Assembly: GCA_946886875.1 (NCBI GenBank)
Contig: CAMPJN010000018.1
Coordinates: forward strand, 1-20,491
Source: an uncultured Pseudomonas sp.
GTDB taxonomy: Bacteria; Pseudomonadota; Gammaproteobacteria; Pseudomonadales; Pseudomonadaceae
Direction of reading: 5' to 3'
DNA: 20,491 nucleotides
In this document: positions 1 to 6,991 of the stretch, piece after piece
How positions within the stretch are numbered: position 1 is the first letter of the stretch
How the letters are laid out: every line of letters starts with the position of its first letter
Translations under genes and position numbers: made by a program
The notes under the pieces: model-generated
Told to the model about the DNA's origin: nothing
What the model saw: only the letters and a program-made list of their open reading frames with translations
The model's database searches: none

Positions 1-227
1 AGCAACGCCTGCTCGCCCTGCTGCGCCAAGCCGAGGCCAGCCGCGCCGCCGCCGAACAAGCCCGGGTGCGCTATCGCGAAGGTGAAGTGGACTTTCTGGT
101 GCTACTCGACGCCGAGCGCGAACGTCTGGCCGCCGAAGACGCCCAGGCCCAGGCCGAAGTCGAGCTATACCGCGGCATAGTCGCCATCTACAAGGCGCTT
201 GGCGGTGGTTGGCAGCCCAGCGCCTAG
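1..227 (+). CDS. Outer-membrane efflux channel (TolC/OprM family), C-terminal fragment
   Basis: The reading frame is open from base 3 to a TAG at 225-227, so only the last 74 residues are here and the start lies outside the window. The fragment is a long amphipathic helix rich in Ala, Glu and Arg with the motif YREGEVDFLVLLDAER, followed by VAIYKALGGGWQP. Both are hallmarks of the end of OprM/NodT-type outer-membrane factors, which form the periplasmic tunnel and outer-membrane exit of RND pumps and other tripartite exporters. Partner pump genes would be expected to the left of the window. An intrinsic terminator follows 44 bases after the stop, so this is the last gene of its operon. The family assignment is firm; the substrate cannot be told. 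Confidence 0.88.
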   Translation, partial: QRLLALLRQAEASRAAAEQARVRYREGEVDFLVLLDAERERLAAEDAQAQAEVELYRGIVAIYKALGGGWQPSA

Positions 228-244
228 CAGTTCTCTGCTCCCCC

Positions 245-261
245 GGTTGGCCAGGCCAACC
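245..261. repeat. Perfect 8-bp inverted repeat around one base
   Basis: GGTTGGCC-A-GGCCAACC lies between the efflux-channel stop and the terminator. The arms match perfectly. It could be an extra hairpin in the 3' end of the efflux mRNA or a protein binding site. Nothing in the sequence decides between these. Confidence 0.4.
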
Positions 262-271
262 CCTTCCCGAG

Positions 272-309
272 CCCACGGCATCCGCTCCTTGCCGTGGGTT
301 TTTTTTTTG
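272..309 (+). terminator. Rho-independent terminator
   Basis: CCCACGGCA (272-280) pairs with TGCCGTGGG (290-298) over 9 bp with a 9-base loop, followed directly by an unbroken run of T from 299 to 308. It is placed to end the efflux operon. Its T tract also contains the first possible ATG (294) of the next reading frame, which argues against using that start. Confidence 0.93.
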
Positions 310-389
310 CTTTTCCACGGCGTTGGCAGGAAGCAGCTATCTGCTTTAGCCTGTCGGGAATGACAGGTTCGGCGCCCGGAGCCCTGAGA

Positions 390-917
390 ATGCGTAAACC
401 ATCGAGAGCGATGCCAAACCCCATAGCTGCCCCCGTTACACCCTTTGCCTGGTTGGTTTTCTCGCTGTTTGGCGTGGGTTTGCTCTGGCTGTTTTCGCGT
501 TACCCCGGGGTGCTGGCGATTGTCACACTTGGCCTGTTGCTAGCCGCCCTTTCAGCTATCAAGCAACGGCGACAACTCGATGCGTTGGCATCGACCCGTA
601 GGCACGATTCCATCTGCACCTTCGTCCGCTCATTCGACTATCGCCAAGTCGATACCTGGATTCTGCGTGCGGTGTACGAGGCGTTGCAGGCGAATGTAAG
701 CGCGAGCGGCAAGTTTCCGCTTCGAGCAGACGACCGCTTGAAGGAGGACCTACAGCTGGACGAGGACGATCTTGACCTCGATCTGCTACCGGACATCGCC
801 CAACGCGCTGGGCGTACGCTGGAACATACCGAAATAAACCCGCATTACGGCCAGGTTCGCACCGTGCGGGATTTGGTGATGTTTTTGACCGTCCAGCCGA
901 AAACCTCACACCCCTGA
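390..917 (+). CDS. Small membrane protein with acyl-carrier-like cytoplasmic domain
   Basis: About 175 residues. I chose the ATG at 390 because GGAG lies 8 bases upstream; the in-frame ATG at 294 is inside the terminator, and ATG 411 is a possible alternative. Two hydrophobic stretches (about residues 17-34 and 38-56) form a helical hairpin in the inner membrane, followed by a basic segment (KQRRQ) that puts the rest in the cytoplasm. Residues of about 85-170 resemble the four-helix acyl carrier fold: a helix, then DRLKEDLQLDEDDLDLDLLPD, then TVRDLVMFL near the end. The serine that carries phosphopantetheine in true carrier proteins is missing; the site reads LDEDD. It therefore looks like the non-carrier DUF1493-type relatives. 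Function unknown. The 190 bp to the next gene suggest it is transcribed alone. Confidence 0.7.
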   Translation: MRKPSRAMPNPIAAPVTPFAWLVFSLFGVGLLWLFSRYPGVLAIVTLGLLLAALSAIKQRRQLDALASTRRHDSICTFVRSFDYRQVDTWILRAVYEALQANVSASGKFPLRADDRLKEDLQLDEDDLDLDLLPDIAQRAGRTLEHTEINPHYGQVRTVRDLVMFLTVQPKTSHP

Positions 918-927
918 ACCGGATACT

Positions 928-946
928 TGCCGCTGCAACTGCGGCA
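928..946. terminator. Weak hairpin after the small membrane protein gene
   Basis: TGCCGC (928-933) and GCGGCA (941-946) form a 6-bp stem with a 7-base loop, ten bases after the stop at 917. There is no T run after it, so it may only stabilise the mRNA end. The rest of the 918-1107 gap holds no gene that I can support. Confidence 0.25.
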
Positions 947-1051
947 CCGGGCCAATCATTACTCGCGGCTGCATTTAACCGACCGTCGGTCCAGGTGCTG
1001 ATAATCGGCTGTAACACCCGTTTTTAAGCAGCTGCAGCTTTCTGAACTATC

Positions 1052-1081
1052 TTGAACGGCCGCGCTCACATGGGGTATGTG
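1052..1081 (+). promoter_or_regulatory. Possible sigma-70 promoter for the KaiC-like operon
   Basis: TTGAAC at 1052-1057 and TATGTG at 1076-1081 are separated by 18 bases, ahead of the gene starting at 1108. Both boxes deviate from consensus, and other positions in the gap could serve. This is a candidate only. Confidence 0.22.
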
Positions 1082-1107
1082 CACTCAGCAATGGTCTACT
1101 CAGCCCT

Positions 1108-1533
1108 ATGGACAGCCACGAGAGCAGCCGGATAGCCGCTCCACTGGTGCGCCGGCTCGGAGAACATGCAGATGCCATACAGATCGCCGATGCGATGGTC
1201 GTCGTGTGGAGCGAAATAGATTGCGTTCTGGCGCCGATTATCGGCCACCGGGGCGTGGTGGCGCTATGCAGGCGCAGCCTCTATCTCGCAGCTATGCGCC
1301 ACGCCTGCCTGACGGGCGTGTATGCCAGTGTGCAATCGGGGATCGAATTCAGCGATCTGAAACCGGTTATCGCGCAGCAGGCCGATATTACAGTCGCCGT
1401 CGGTGATGAAGTCTTGCAGCTGTTCTATGGGTTGTTGGTCACCTTGATCGGCAACTCTCTCACCGAGCGATTGCTTCGCCCCGTGTGGGAAAACTCTTTG
1501 GCCGACCCGCGCGTGCAGGACTCCTCGCTATGA
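1108..1533 (+). CDS. Hypothetical helical protein, translationally coupled to KaiC-like gene
   Basis: 141 residues from the ATG at 1108, with only a weak ribosome site; no better in-frame start was found just upstream. I do not recognise a family. It is predicted mainly helical with no signal peptide. It has moderately hydrophobic stretches (around IADAMVVVWSEIDCVLAPIIGHRGVVALC and LFYGLLVTLIG) that look like core helices of a soluble bundle rather than clear membrane spans. Its TGA overlaps the ATG of the KaiC-like gene (ATGA at 1530-1533), a typical sign of translational coupling and joint function. By position it may be a regulator or adaptor of the ATPase and, with it, of the GGDEF-kinase downstream; this is inference. 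It does not resemble KaiA or KaiB as far as I can see. Confidence 0.75.
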   Translation: MDSHESSRIAAPLVRRLGEHADAIQIADAMVVVWSEIDCVLAPIIGHRGVVALCRRSLYLAAMRHACLTGVYASVQSGIEFSDLKPVIAQQADITVAVGDEVLQLFYGLLVTLIGNSLTERLLRPVWENSLADPRVQDSSL

Positions 1534-2993
1534 GCAAAGTACCTATTAATAGCCTATCCACCGGCATTGCCGGCCTGGATCGCATCCTGGCCGGTGGGGT
1601 GCCGGAGTACTCGTTCAATGTGATCGCCGGCGCGCCAGGTAGCGGCAAGACCACCCTGTCCCACCAGATCATGTTCGCAATGGTCGAACACAATGCGCCG
1701 GCGCTGTATTTCACTGTGTTGGGCGAACCGCCATTGAAAATGCTGCGCTATCAACAGCAGTACGATTTTTTCGACGAGCAACAGATCGGCCGCTCGATCC
1801 ACTACATCAACCTGGCGGAGGAAACTTACGGCGGCGACCTCAAACAGGTGTTGCAACGGATCATCGAAGAGGTGCAAAAACATCAACCCAAGCTGGTATT
1901 CGTCGACTCCTTCCGTTCGCTGGTGCTCGCCAGCGAGACGGAGCAAGGCTCCAGTAATCGCATGCAGCAGTTTATGCAGCAACTCGGGCAATTGTTGACC
2001 AGCTGGCAAGTCACCTCGTTTCTGATTGGCGAATACATCAATGAAAGCGGCAATAGCCCATTGTTCACCGTAGCCGACGGTTTGATCTGGTTACGCCAGA
2101 GCGTACAGCGCAACTCCATGGTGCGTAAGTTGGAAGTGATGAAGATGCGTGGCCAGCCTACCCTGCCTGGATTGCATACCTACCGTATCGTCAATGCCAA
2201 GGGTATCGAGGTATTCCCGCCCACTGACCTGGCGATTAGCTTTGGCGATACTTTCCACGGCCCCGGGGACAGCCGTCTGTTAATGGGCGTGCCGCAGCTG
2301 GACGAGATGCTCGGCGGCGGACTGCCGCGCGGTTACTCGTTACTGGTCGCGGGACCTTCGGGCTCGGGCAAGACTATTCTGGCCAGCGCATTTTTGGCCG
2401 AAGGCGTGCGTGCCGGCGAAACCGGCGTACTGGTCTCCTTCGAGCAAAACCCGTTTCGCTCGGGCAACCGAATGTTTGCCGACATGATCAAGAACGGGCA
2501 GGTCAGCCTGGTGGACAGGCGTGCCCCCGATCTGTCGATCGATGAACTCTCCCTGCAGTTGATCGCTGAAATCCACCGCATCAAGGCCAGCCGGGTGGTC
2601 ATCGACTCGCTGTCGGGCTTCGAATTATCCCTGGCGCCGACCTTCCGCGATGACTTTCGCGAGTCGCTGGCGCGAATGGTCAAGGCGCTGGCTAGTACCG
2701 GTGCCACAGTGCTGATGGTTTGCGAACTGGAAGATCGCTATAACGACCTGCGTTTCAGCCCTTATGGCACGGCCTTCCTCACCGACGCGATCATCGTGCA
2801 GCGCTATATCGAGGTCAGCAGCCGGCTGTTGCGGGTCATGGCGGTGGTCAAGGTGCGAGCGAGCGCCCATTCGAACGAATTGCGCCAGTTCACCGTCGAT
2901 AACGACGGCCTCCATGTAGGCGACATGCTGATTGATCAGGAAGGGATTCTGGGCGGTAGGCCGACGATAAGATCCAGTAGTGGTTCAGCTTGA
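1530..2993 (+). CDS. KaiC-like double-domain RecA/RAD55-family ATPase
   Basis: 487 residues. The start is the ATG at 1530, with AGGA nine bases upstream and an ATGA overlap with the previous gene; the upstream in-frame ATG at 1485 would bury the overlap. There are two tandem RecA-like ATPase domains, as in KaiC. Domain I opens with LSTGIAGLDRILAGG and Walker A GAPGSGKTT (residues 34-42). Domain II opens with GVPQLDEMLGGGLPRG and Walker A GPSGSGKT (275-282). The paired catalytic glutamates of KaiC are only half kept: LGEPP (E66) in domain I and FEQNP (E305) in domain II. At the place of the KaiC phosphosites Ser431/Thr432 my alignment gives Ala415/Phe416 (GTAFLTDAI), so the clock phosphorylation cycle is probably absent. 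No kaiA or kaiB is nearby. Likely a hexameric ATP-driven signalling protein acting with the GGDEF-kinase encoded next door. Confidence 0.9.
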   Translation: MSKVPINSLSTGIAGLDRILAGGVPEYSFNVIAGAPGSGKTTLSHQIMFAMVEHNAPALYFTVLGEPPLKMLRYQQQYDFFDEQQIGRSIHYINLAEETYGGDLKQVLQRIIEEVQKHQPKLVFVDSFRSLVLASETEQGSSNRMQQFMQQLGQLLTSWQVTSFLIGEYINESGNSPLFTVADGLIWLRQSVQRNSMVRKLEVMKMRGQPTLPGLHTYRIVNAKGIEVFPPTDLAISFGDTFHGPGDSRLLMGVPQLDEMLGGGLPRGYSLLVAGPSGSGKTILASAFLAEGVRAGETGVLVSFEQNPFRSGNRMFADMIKNGQVSLVDRRAPDLSIDELSLQLIAEIHRIKASRVVIDSLSGFELSLAPTFRDDFRESLARMVKALASTGATVLMVCELEDRYNDLRFSPYGTAFLTDAIIVQRYIEVSSRLLRVMAVVKVRASAHSNELRQFTVDNDGLHVGDMLIDQEGILGGRPTIRSSSGSA

Positions 2994-3024
2994 TGTCCAA
3001 GCAGTTGGAGGGGGCGCGTTCAGC

Positions 3025-4638
3025 ATGAAGAATAAAACCCGCAACCTGCGGGTAGCCGCAAAAGCCCGCCGCGAGCTTGCCTATGCGCCAGGACGCAATG
3101 GTTCTATTCCTGCGATAACGCCAGAGAAGCTGGGCGAATTGAAAAAACGCCTGTCCAACAGTCGTTCGCCGTCGTTGGTGGAGGCCAACGAACAGCTGGT
3201 GTTCGCCATGCTGCGCACCCAGGTCAAGGCCGAACGCGCTGAACTCAAGTTGCAGGAAGCCCTGCGCTCGGCGGAAACCGATGCCCTGACCGGGCTGCCC
3301 AACCGCGTGCTGTTCTTCGACCGTTTCACTCGCGCCATCACCAATGCCAAACGCCATAACGAGCGTTTGGCGCTGTTGTTTCTCGACCTCAATAACTTCA
3401 AGCAGATAAACGACACCCTCGGTCATAGCGTAGGCGACGAGGTGTTGAAGCATGCCGCCCATTGCTTCGTCTCCACGGTGCGCGAGGCGGACACGGTGTG
3501 TCGCCTGGGCGGCGACGAGTTTTTGATTCTGCTTACGGAAATTTCCCAGCCGGCGGACGCTGCCTTGATCGCGAAAAAGCTCAGCAGTGCGCTCGGCGCT
3601 CCGAGCCGCGTCGGCGAGCATGTATTGCGCCTGACCACCAGTATCGGCATCTGTATTTACCCCGACGATGGCGACAACCCCAACTTGCTCGTCGAACGCG
3701 CCGATGCCGCCATGTACCGAGCCAAACGTCATGGGCTCGGCGGTTTCGTTTTCCATGGCGACGAGTCCAGCAGCGAACAGCGCCAAGTACCGCAAACCCT
3801 CGAATCGCTCAAGCGCCTGGTCACTCACTATGAGCTGCTGCAGGCCAAGCACAATCACCAACTAGCCCACCTGCAGGAAGCCAATGAGCAACTGATTTTC
3901 TCCGCCCTCACCGCTCAATCCCTGCAGGCGGCGGCGGAACAGGCAGAGCGCCAACAGAAGGACGCACTGCCCCTGCTTGCCCATGAGCTGCGTACGGCCT
4001 TGAGCCCGATTCGCATGGTTGCGGAAATGCTTGGCCGCAACAGCCCCCATGTGCCGCCCCGTTTGCTCGAGGTTTTCGCACGGCAGGTTACACACTTGAC
4101 GCGGATACTGGATGACCTGCTGCATATCTCCCGCGCGGGCACCGCCAAACTCAAGTTACAACGGCAAATAGTCGATCTGGGCGAAGTCATCTCCGCGGTG
4201 GTGCAAGCATGGCGGCCGGAGATGCTTAGCCGTTCGCAACAGTTCAGCCTGAACATGCCGGCACAAGCCGTGCAGATCAATGCCGACCCGGTAAGGCTGG
4301 AGCAGATACTCGACAACCTGCTCGGCAATGCCTGCCAGTACACCCCGCGGGGCGGGCAAATAAAGCTCGGAGTCAAAATGGAAGGCGATAGTGTGATCCT
4401 GACCTTCGCCGATAGCGGCATCGGCATCAGCGCCGAAACCTTGCCGAGTATTTTCGAGCCCTTCACCCAGGACGCACATGCCGTCGGCTGCAGTGAAGGA
4501 CTGGGCATTGGCCTTACAGTCGTGCGTGAATTGGTCCTGGCCCATGGCGGCGAAGTGAGCGCCAGCAGCCCAGGTATCGGCCGCGGCGCCCAGTTCGTGG
4601 TCAAACTGCCCTGCGCCGGCCAACCGCGGGCGGCGTGA
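3025..4638 (+). CDS. Hybrid diguanylate cyclase (GGDEF) - histidine kinase
   Basis: 537 residues from the ATG at 3025, which has a GGAGGGGG run about ten bases upstream. A GTG at 2980 would add 15 residues and overlap the KaiC-like gene. Order: a basic N-terminal segment; a signalling helix with EANEQL (53-58); a GGDEF domain with DALTGLPNR, active-site GGDEF (162-166) and the inhibitory I-site READ (153-156); a coiled-coil linker with a second EANEQL (285-290); a HisKA dimerisation domain with the phospho-accepting His320 in AHELRT; and a HATPase with N-box (DNLLGNA around 430-436), G1 (DSGIGI, 463) and G2 (GLGIGLT). No membrane segment, signal peptide or receiver, so it is a soluble protein. 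It should both make c-di-GMP and autophosphorylate. The input is likely the KaiC-like ATPase, by analogy with the cyanobacterial KaiC-SasA pair. No response regulator is adjacent. Confidence 0.9.
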   Translation: MKNKTRNLRVAAKARRELAYAPGRNGSIPAITPEKLGELKKRLSNSRSPSLVEANEQLVFAMLRTQVKAERAELKLQEALRSAETDALTGLPNRVLFFDRFTRAITNAKRHNERLALLFLDLNNFKQINDTLGHSVGDEVLKHAAHCFVSTVREADTVCRLGGDEFLILLTEISQPADAALIAKKLSSALGAPSRVGEHVLRLTTSIGICIYPDDGDNPNLLVERADAAMYRAKRHGLGGFVFHGDESSSEQRQVPQTLESLKRLVTHYELLQAKHNHQLAHLQEANEQLIFSALTAQSLQAAAEQAERQQKDALPLLAHELRTALSPIRMVAEMLGRNSPHVPPRLLEVFARQVTHLTRILDDLLHISRAGTAKLKLQRQIVDLGEVISAVVQAWRPEMLSRSQQFSLNMPAQAVQINADPVRLEQILDNLLGNACQYTPRGGQIKLGVKMEGDSVILTFADSGIGISAETLPSIFEPFTQDAHAVGCSEGLGIGLTVVRELVLAHGGEVSASSPGIGRGAQFVVKLPCAGQPRAA

Positions 4639-4657
4639 GCGCCTGATATGAATAGGT

Positions 4658-4728
4658 AGGGTGCGCCGTGCGCACCAAGTGTCTGCAACAGGCGCTGCTG
4701 TGATGGTCTGGTGCGCATGGCGCACCCT
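4658..4728. repeat. REP-like inverted pair
   Basis: AGGGTGCGCCGTGCGCACC (4658-4676) and GGTGCGCATGGCGCACCCT (4710-4728) are inverted copies with a single G-T difference over 19 bp, separated by 33 bases. Each arm is also internally palindromic (GTGCGC or GGTGCGC with GCGCACC). This has the form of a repetitive extragenic palindrome pair, common in Pseudomonas intergenic DNA, sitting just after the kinase stop at 4638. It could stabilise or terminate the upstream mRNA. Confidence 0.75.
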
Positions 4729-4977
4729 CCGAGGTCAGGACCACGCTACTGGCACATATCACGGGCTTCTTCGAGAAACATCCAGCGGCTAGCGCGTCTG
4801 CGCCACCTCGCTCTACGCACCAACTACCCGACTTATTCGTCCACATATCCGTTGTCGCCGCGCATCCGCGTCGCGCCTATGGCAAGATTCGCCGCTGTTT
4901 TATTCAAGGCGCGCTTTATCGCGTCGCCCGCCGCTACGCGCGCATCAGGCCTGCATTGGCTGCTCTCGGAGATTTAT
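4729..4977. other. Non-coding leader upstream of dsbB
   Basis: About 250 bases between the repeat pair and the dsbB start. The frame of dsbB stays open through it back to 4711. That extension has arginine- and serine-rich residues unlike DsbB and would put a charged tail before the first membrane span, so I treat it as non-coding. The dsbB promoter should be here, but no convincing -35/-10 pair stands out. Confidence 0.5.
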
Positions 4978-5487
4978 ATGTTTCGCCAGACCCCTCTTAT
5001 TCCTTTGCTTTCGCTGACCGCCCTCGCCTGTTTCGCCATGCTTGGCGGCGCGCTGTTGTTGCAGCACCTGGCCGGTTGGGAACCTTGCACGCTGTGCATT
5101 CAGATTCGCCTGTGGCTTCTGCTGGGCGGCGTGTTGGCGTTGCTGATCATTGCCGCCGAGGCACTTGGGCAGCGCTGGCTCACCCTGCTCTTCTGGCCGC
5201 TGTTGATCGCCACGGGAGTGATGGCGGTATATGACAATACCCATCTGGTGTTGATTGAAACCGGCATCCTGGAAAGCTTCAGTTGCTCGCCCTTCCCTTT
5301 CTACGCCTTCTACCTGCCGCTGCACGAGTACCTGCCCGAGGTATTCATGAGCGCCGGGGTTTGCGGGCAGAACGATTACGCCATCCTCGGGTTGCCCTTC
5401 ACGCGCTGGACCCTGTTGAGCGTCGTGCTGCTGTTGGCCTTGATTCTCCTGGGCGCCTGGCGCGCCCTGTGCAAAGCCAAGCGCTAG
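4978..5487 (+). CDS. dsbB: Disulfide bond formation protein DsbB
   Basis: 169 residues, the usual DsbB length, from the ATG at 4978 with GGAG six bases upstream. This inner-membrane quinone reductase re-oxidises DsbA and so drives disulfide formation in the periplasm. Four hydrophobic helices are seen (about 8-28, 45-62, 68-84, 144-162). The two periplasmic redox pairs are both present: Cys37-Thr-Leu-Cys40 in EPCTLC, and Cys103 (FSCSPFPFY) with Cys129 (GVCGQN). The arginine after the first pair (QIR, Arg44) matches the quinone-binding arginine of the family. No dsbA is in the window. The glycosyltransferase gene starts 15 bases after the stop and is probably co-transcribed. Confidence 0.95.
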   Translation: MFRQTPLIPLLSLTALACFAMLGGALLLQHLAGWEPCTLCIQIRLWLLLGGVLALLIIAAEALGQRWLTLLFWPLLIATGVMAVYDNTHLVLIETGILESFSCSPFPFYAFYLPLHEYLPEVFMSAGVCGQNDYAILGLPFTRWTLLSVVLLLALILLGAWRALCKAKR

Positions 5488-5502
5488 CAGGCTGGGGTGG
5501 TC

Positions 5503-6780
5503 ATGCAACGCATCTTGATCGTCGGTTATGTCTGGCCGGAACCGCGCTCCTCGGCGGCGGGTAGCCGCATGATCGAGTTGATCGAGCTGTTTCGCGCCCA
5601 GGGCTGGCAGGTGACCTTCGCCAGCGCGGCGGCGCTGTCCGAGCACCGTTTCGACCTGGCCGAACTGGGCGTACCTGAAGTCGCGATCACCCTCAATTGC
5701 GCCAGCTTCGATGCGCTGGTCGCCGAATTGCAGCCGGACATGGTGCTGTTCGACCGTTTCTTCACCGAGGAACAATTCGCCTGGCGGGTCGAGCGCGTCT
5801 GCCCGCAGGCCTTGCGCGTGCTCGACACCAGCGACCTGCACAGCCTGCGCGATGCCCGCCAACAGTTGCTGAAACAGGCGCAACAACGCTGCGCCAACGA
5901 AGCCGAGAAGCATCGGCTCGGCGCCGTACAGGCCGATCCCGAGCAGTTGTTCGCGGCGATGGCGAGCAGCGATATCGCTCAGCGGGAGATCGCTGCGATC
6001 TACCGCAGCGACCTGACCTTGATGATCTCGGAGTTCGAGATGCGACTGCTGCAACAACAGTTCGGCGTGCCGCCCGCGTTACTGCACCACTGCCCGTTGA
6101 TGCTGATCCCCACGGACACTGCCCAGCCGAATTTCGCCGAGCGCGAGCACTTTCTCAGCATCGGCAACTTTCGCCATGCGCCGAACTGGGATGCCGTGCT
6201 TTGGCTCAAACACGCGCTGTGGCCGTTGATCCGCCAGCGCCTGCCGCAGGCGCAGTTGCACGTCTATGGCGCTTATCCGCCACCCAAGGCCACGGCCTTG
6301 CAGAACTCCAAGCAAGGCTTTCTGCTGCTCGGCTGGGCCGAGGATGCGCACCAGGTTATGAGTCGTGCCCGGGTGTGCCTGGCGCCGTTGCGTTTTGGCG
6401 CCGGGATCAAGGGCAAACTGGCCGATGCCATGGCTTGCGGCACGCCGAGTGTGACCACCGCGATCGGCAGTGAAGGCATGCATGGCGAACTGCCCTGGGG
6501 CGGCGCGGTGACGACAAGCGCCGAAGCCTTCGCCGACGCGGCGGTGGCGCTGTACCAGTCCCCGGAGCTGTGGCTCGCGGCGCAGAACAAGGGTTCGCGC
6601 ATCCTCGCCGAGCGCTTTGCCCGCAAAACTCTGGGCGAGCAATTGCTCGCCCGCCTGCTAACGCTCGGCGAACAACGCGAACAGCTACGCCAAGCCAACT
6701 TCGTCGGCAGCATGCTGCGCCACCATCTGCATAAGAGCACGCAGTACATGTCGCAGTGGATAGCGGCAAAAAATCGCTGA
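5503..6780 (+). CDS. Glycosyltransferase, GT-B fold (GT4-like)
   Basis: 425 residues from the ATG at 5503; a GTG at 5497 is in frame, but it lies inside the GGGGTGG stretch that probably serves as the ribosome site. The N-terminal half has a Rossmann start (QRILIVGYVWPEPRSSAAGSRM) with the glycine- and serine-rich acceptor loop typical of GT-B enzymes. The C-terminal half carries the nucleotide-sugar site: FLSIGNFRHAPNWDAVLWL, then FLLLGWAEDAHQVMSRARVCLAPLRFGAGIKGKLADAMACGTPSVTT, as in the Glyco_trans_1_4 group. A Lys- and Glu-rich insert lies around residues 125-155. No membrane span. It probably transfers a sugar to a cell-surface glycan or protein; donor and acceptor cannot be told. No other polysaccharide genes are near, which is unusual for a cluster-borne enzyme and suggests a stand-alone role. 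Confidence 0.87.
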   Translation: MQRILIVGYVWPEPRSSAAGSRMIELIELFRAQGWQVTFASAAALSEHRFDLAELGVPEVAITLNCASFDALVAELQPDMVLFDRFFTEEQFAWRVERVCPQALRVLDTSDLHSLRDARQQLLKQAQQRCANEAEKHRLGAVQADPEQLFAAMASSDIAQREIAAIYRSDLTLMISEFEMRLLQQQFGVPPALLHHCPLMLIPTDTAQPNFAEREHFLSIGNFRHAPNWDAVLWLKHALWPLIRQRLPQAQLHVYGAYPPPKATALQNSKQGFLLLGWAEDAHQVMSRARVCLAPLRFGAGIKGKLADAMACGTPSVTTAIGSEGMHGELPWGGAVTTSAEAFADAAVALYQSPELWLAAQNKGSRILAERFARKTLGEQLLARLLTLGEQREQLRQANFVGSMLRHHLHKSTQYMSQWIAAKNR

Positions 6781-6893
6781 CGGCCAAAGACTGTTTCCTT
6801 CACTGGCCATCTCAGGGTTGCTCCCGGATTGCGCTGGTGCGGGCTACGAAATCGTGATTATTCGACGCCCGGCGTTCTCGCTGACCACAATAG

Positions 6894-6905
6894 GCGGATT
6901 TCCGC
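6894..6905. promoter_or_regulatory. Distal palindrome, possible activator site for dctP-like gene
   Basis: GCGGATTTCCGC has 4-bp perfect arms around ATTT. It differs from the core of the proximal site at one base (GCGGWTTTCCGC), and the two centres are 32 bp apart, about three turns of DNA. It lies about 118 bp before the expected RpoN start point, a usual place for enhancer-binding proteins such as DctD. Activator identity is inference. Confidence 0.5.
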
Positions 6906-6923
6906 TAATGGCTTGCTGTCTTG

Positions 6924-6939
6924 TGGCGGTTTTCCGCCA
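6924..6939. promoter_or_regulatory. Proximal palindrome, possible activator site for dctP-like gene
   Basis: TGGCGG-TTTT-CCGCCA has perfect 6-bp arms. It holds the same GCGGWTTTCCGC core as the distal copy and is centred about 86 bp before the predicted start point. It has no trailing T run, so it is not a good terminator for the glycosyltransferase gene. Confidence 0.52.
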
Positions 6940-6991
6940 TGCGCACACTCCCGAATCGCCGTGCACTCTGACCCCGGGCCTGTGTTCGCCC

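Noticed and set aside
294..389. N-terminal extension of the small membrane protein from ATG 294
   Set aside because: The start lies inside the stem and T run of a strong terminator with no ribosome site; ATG 390 has GGAG at good spacing.
2890..3861. A 323-codon minus-strand frame opposite the GGDEF-kinase
   Set aside because: It overlaps the clear GGDEF domain on the plus strand and has no recognisable protein features.
4711..4977. Extension of dsbB by 89 codons to an upstream start
   Set aside because: The extension does not look like DsbB, begins within the REP-like arm, and ATG 4978 has a good ribosome site and gives the normal family length.
6924..6939. GGCGG-TTTT-CCGCC hairpin as terminator of the glycosyltransferase gene
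   Set aside because: No T run follows and it lies over 140 bases past the stop. Its twin 32 bp upstream and the RpoN promoter make an activator site more likely.
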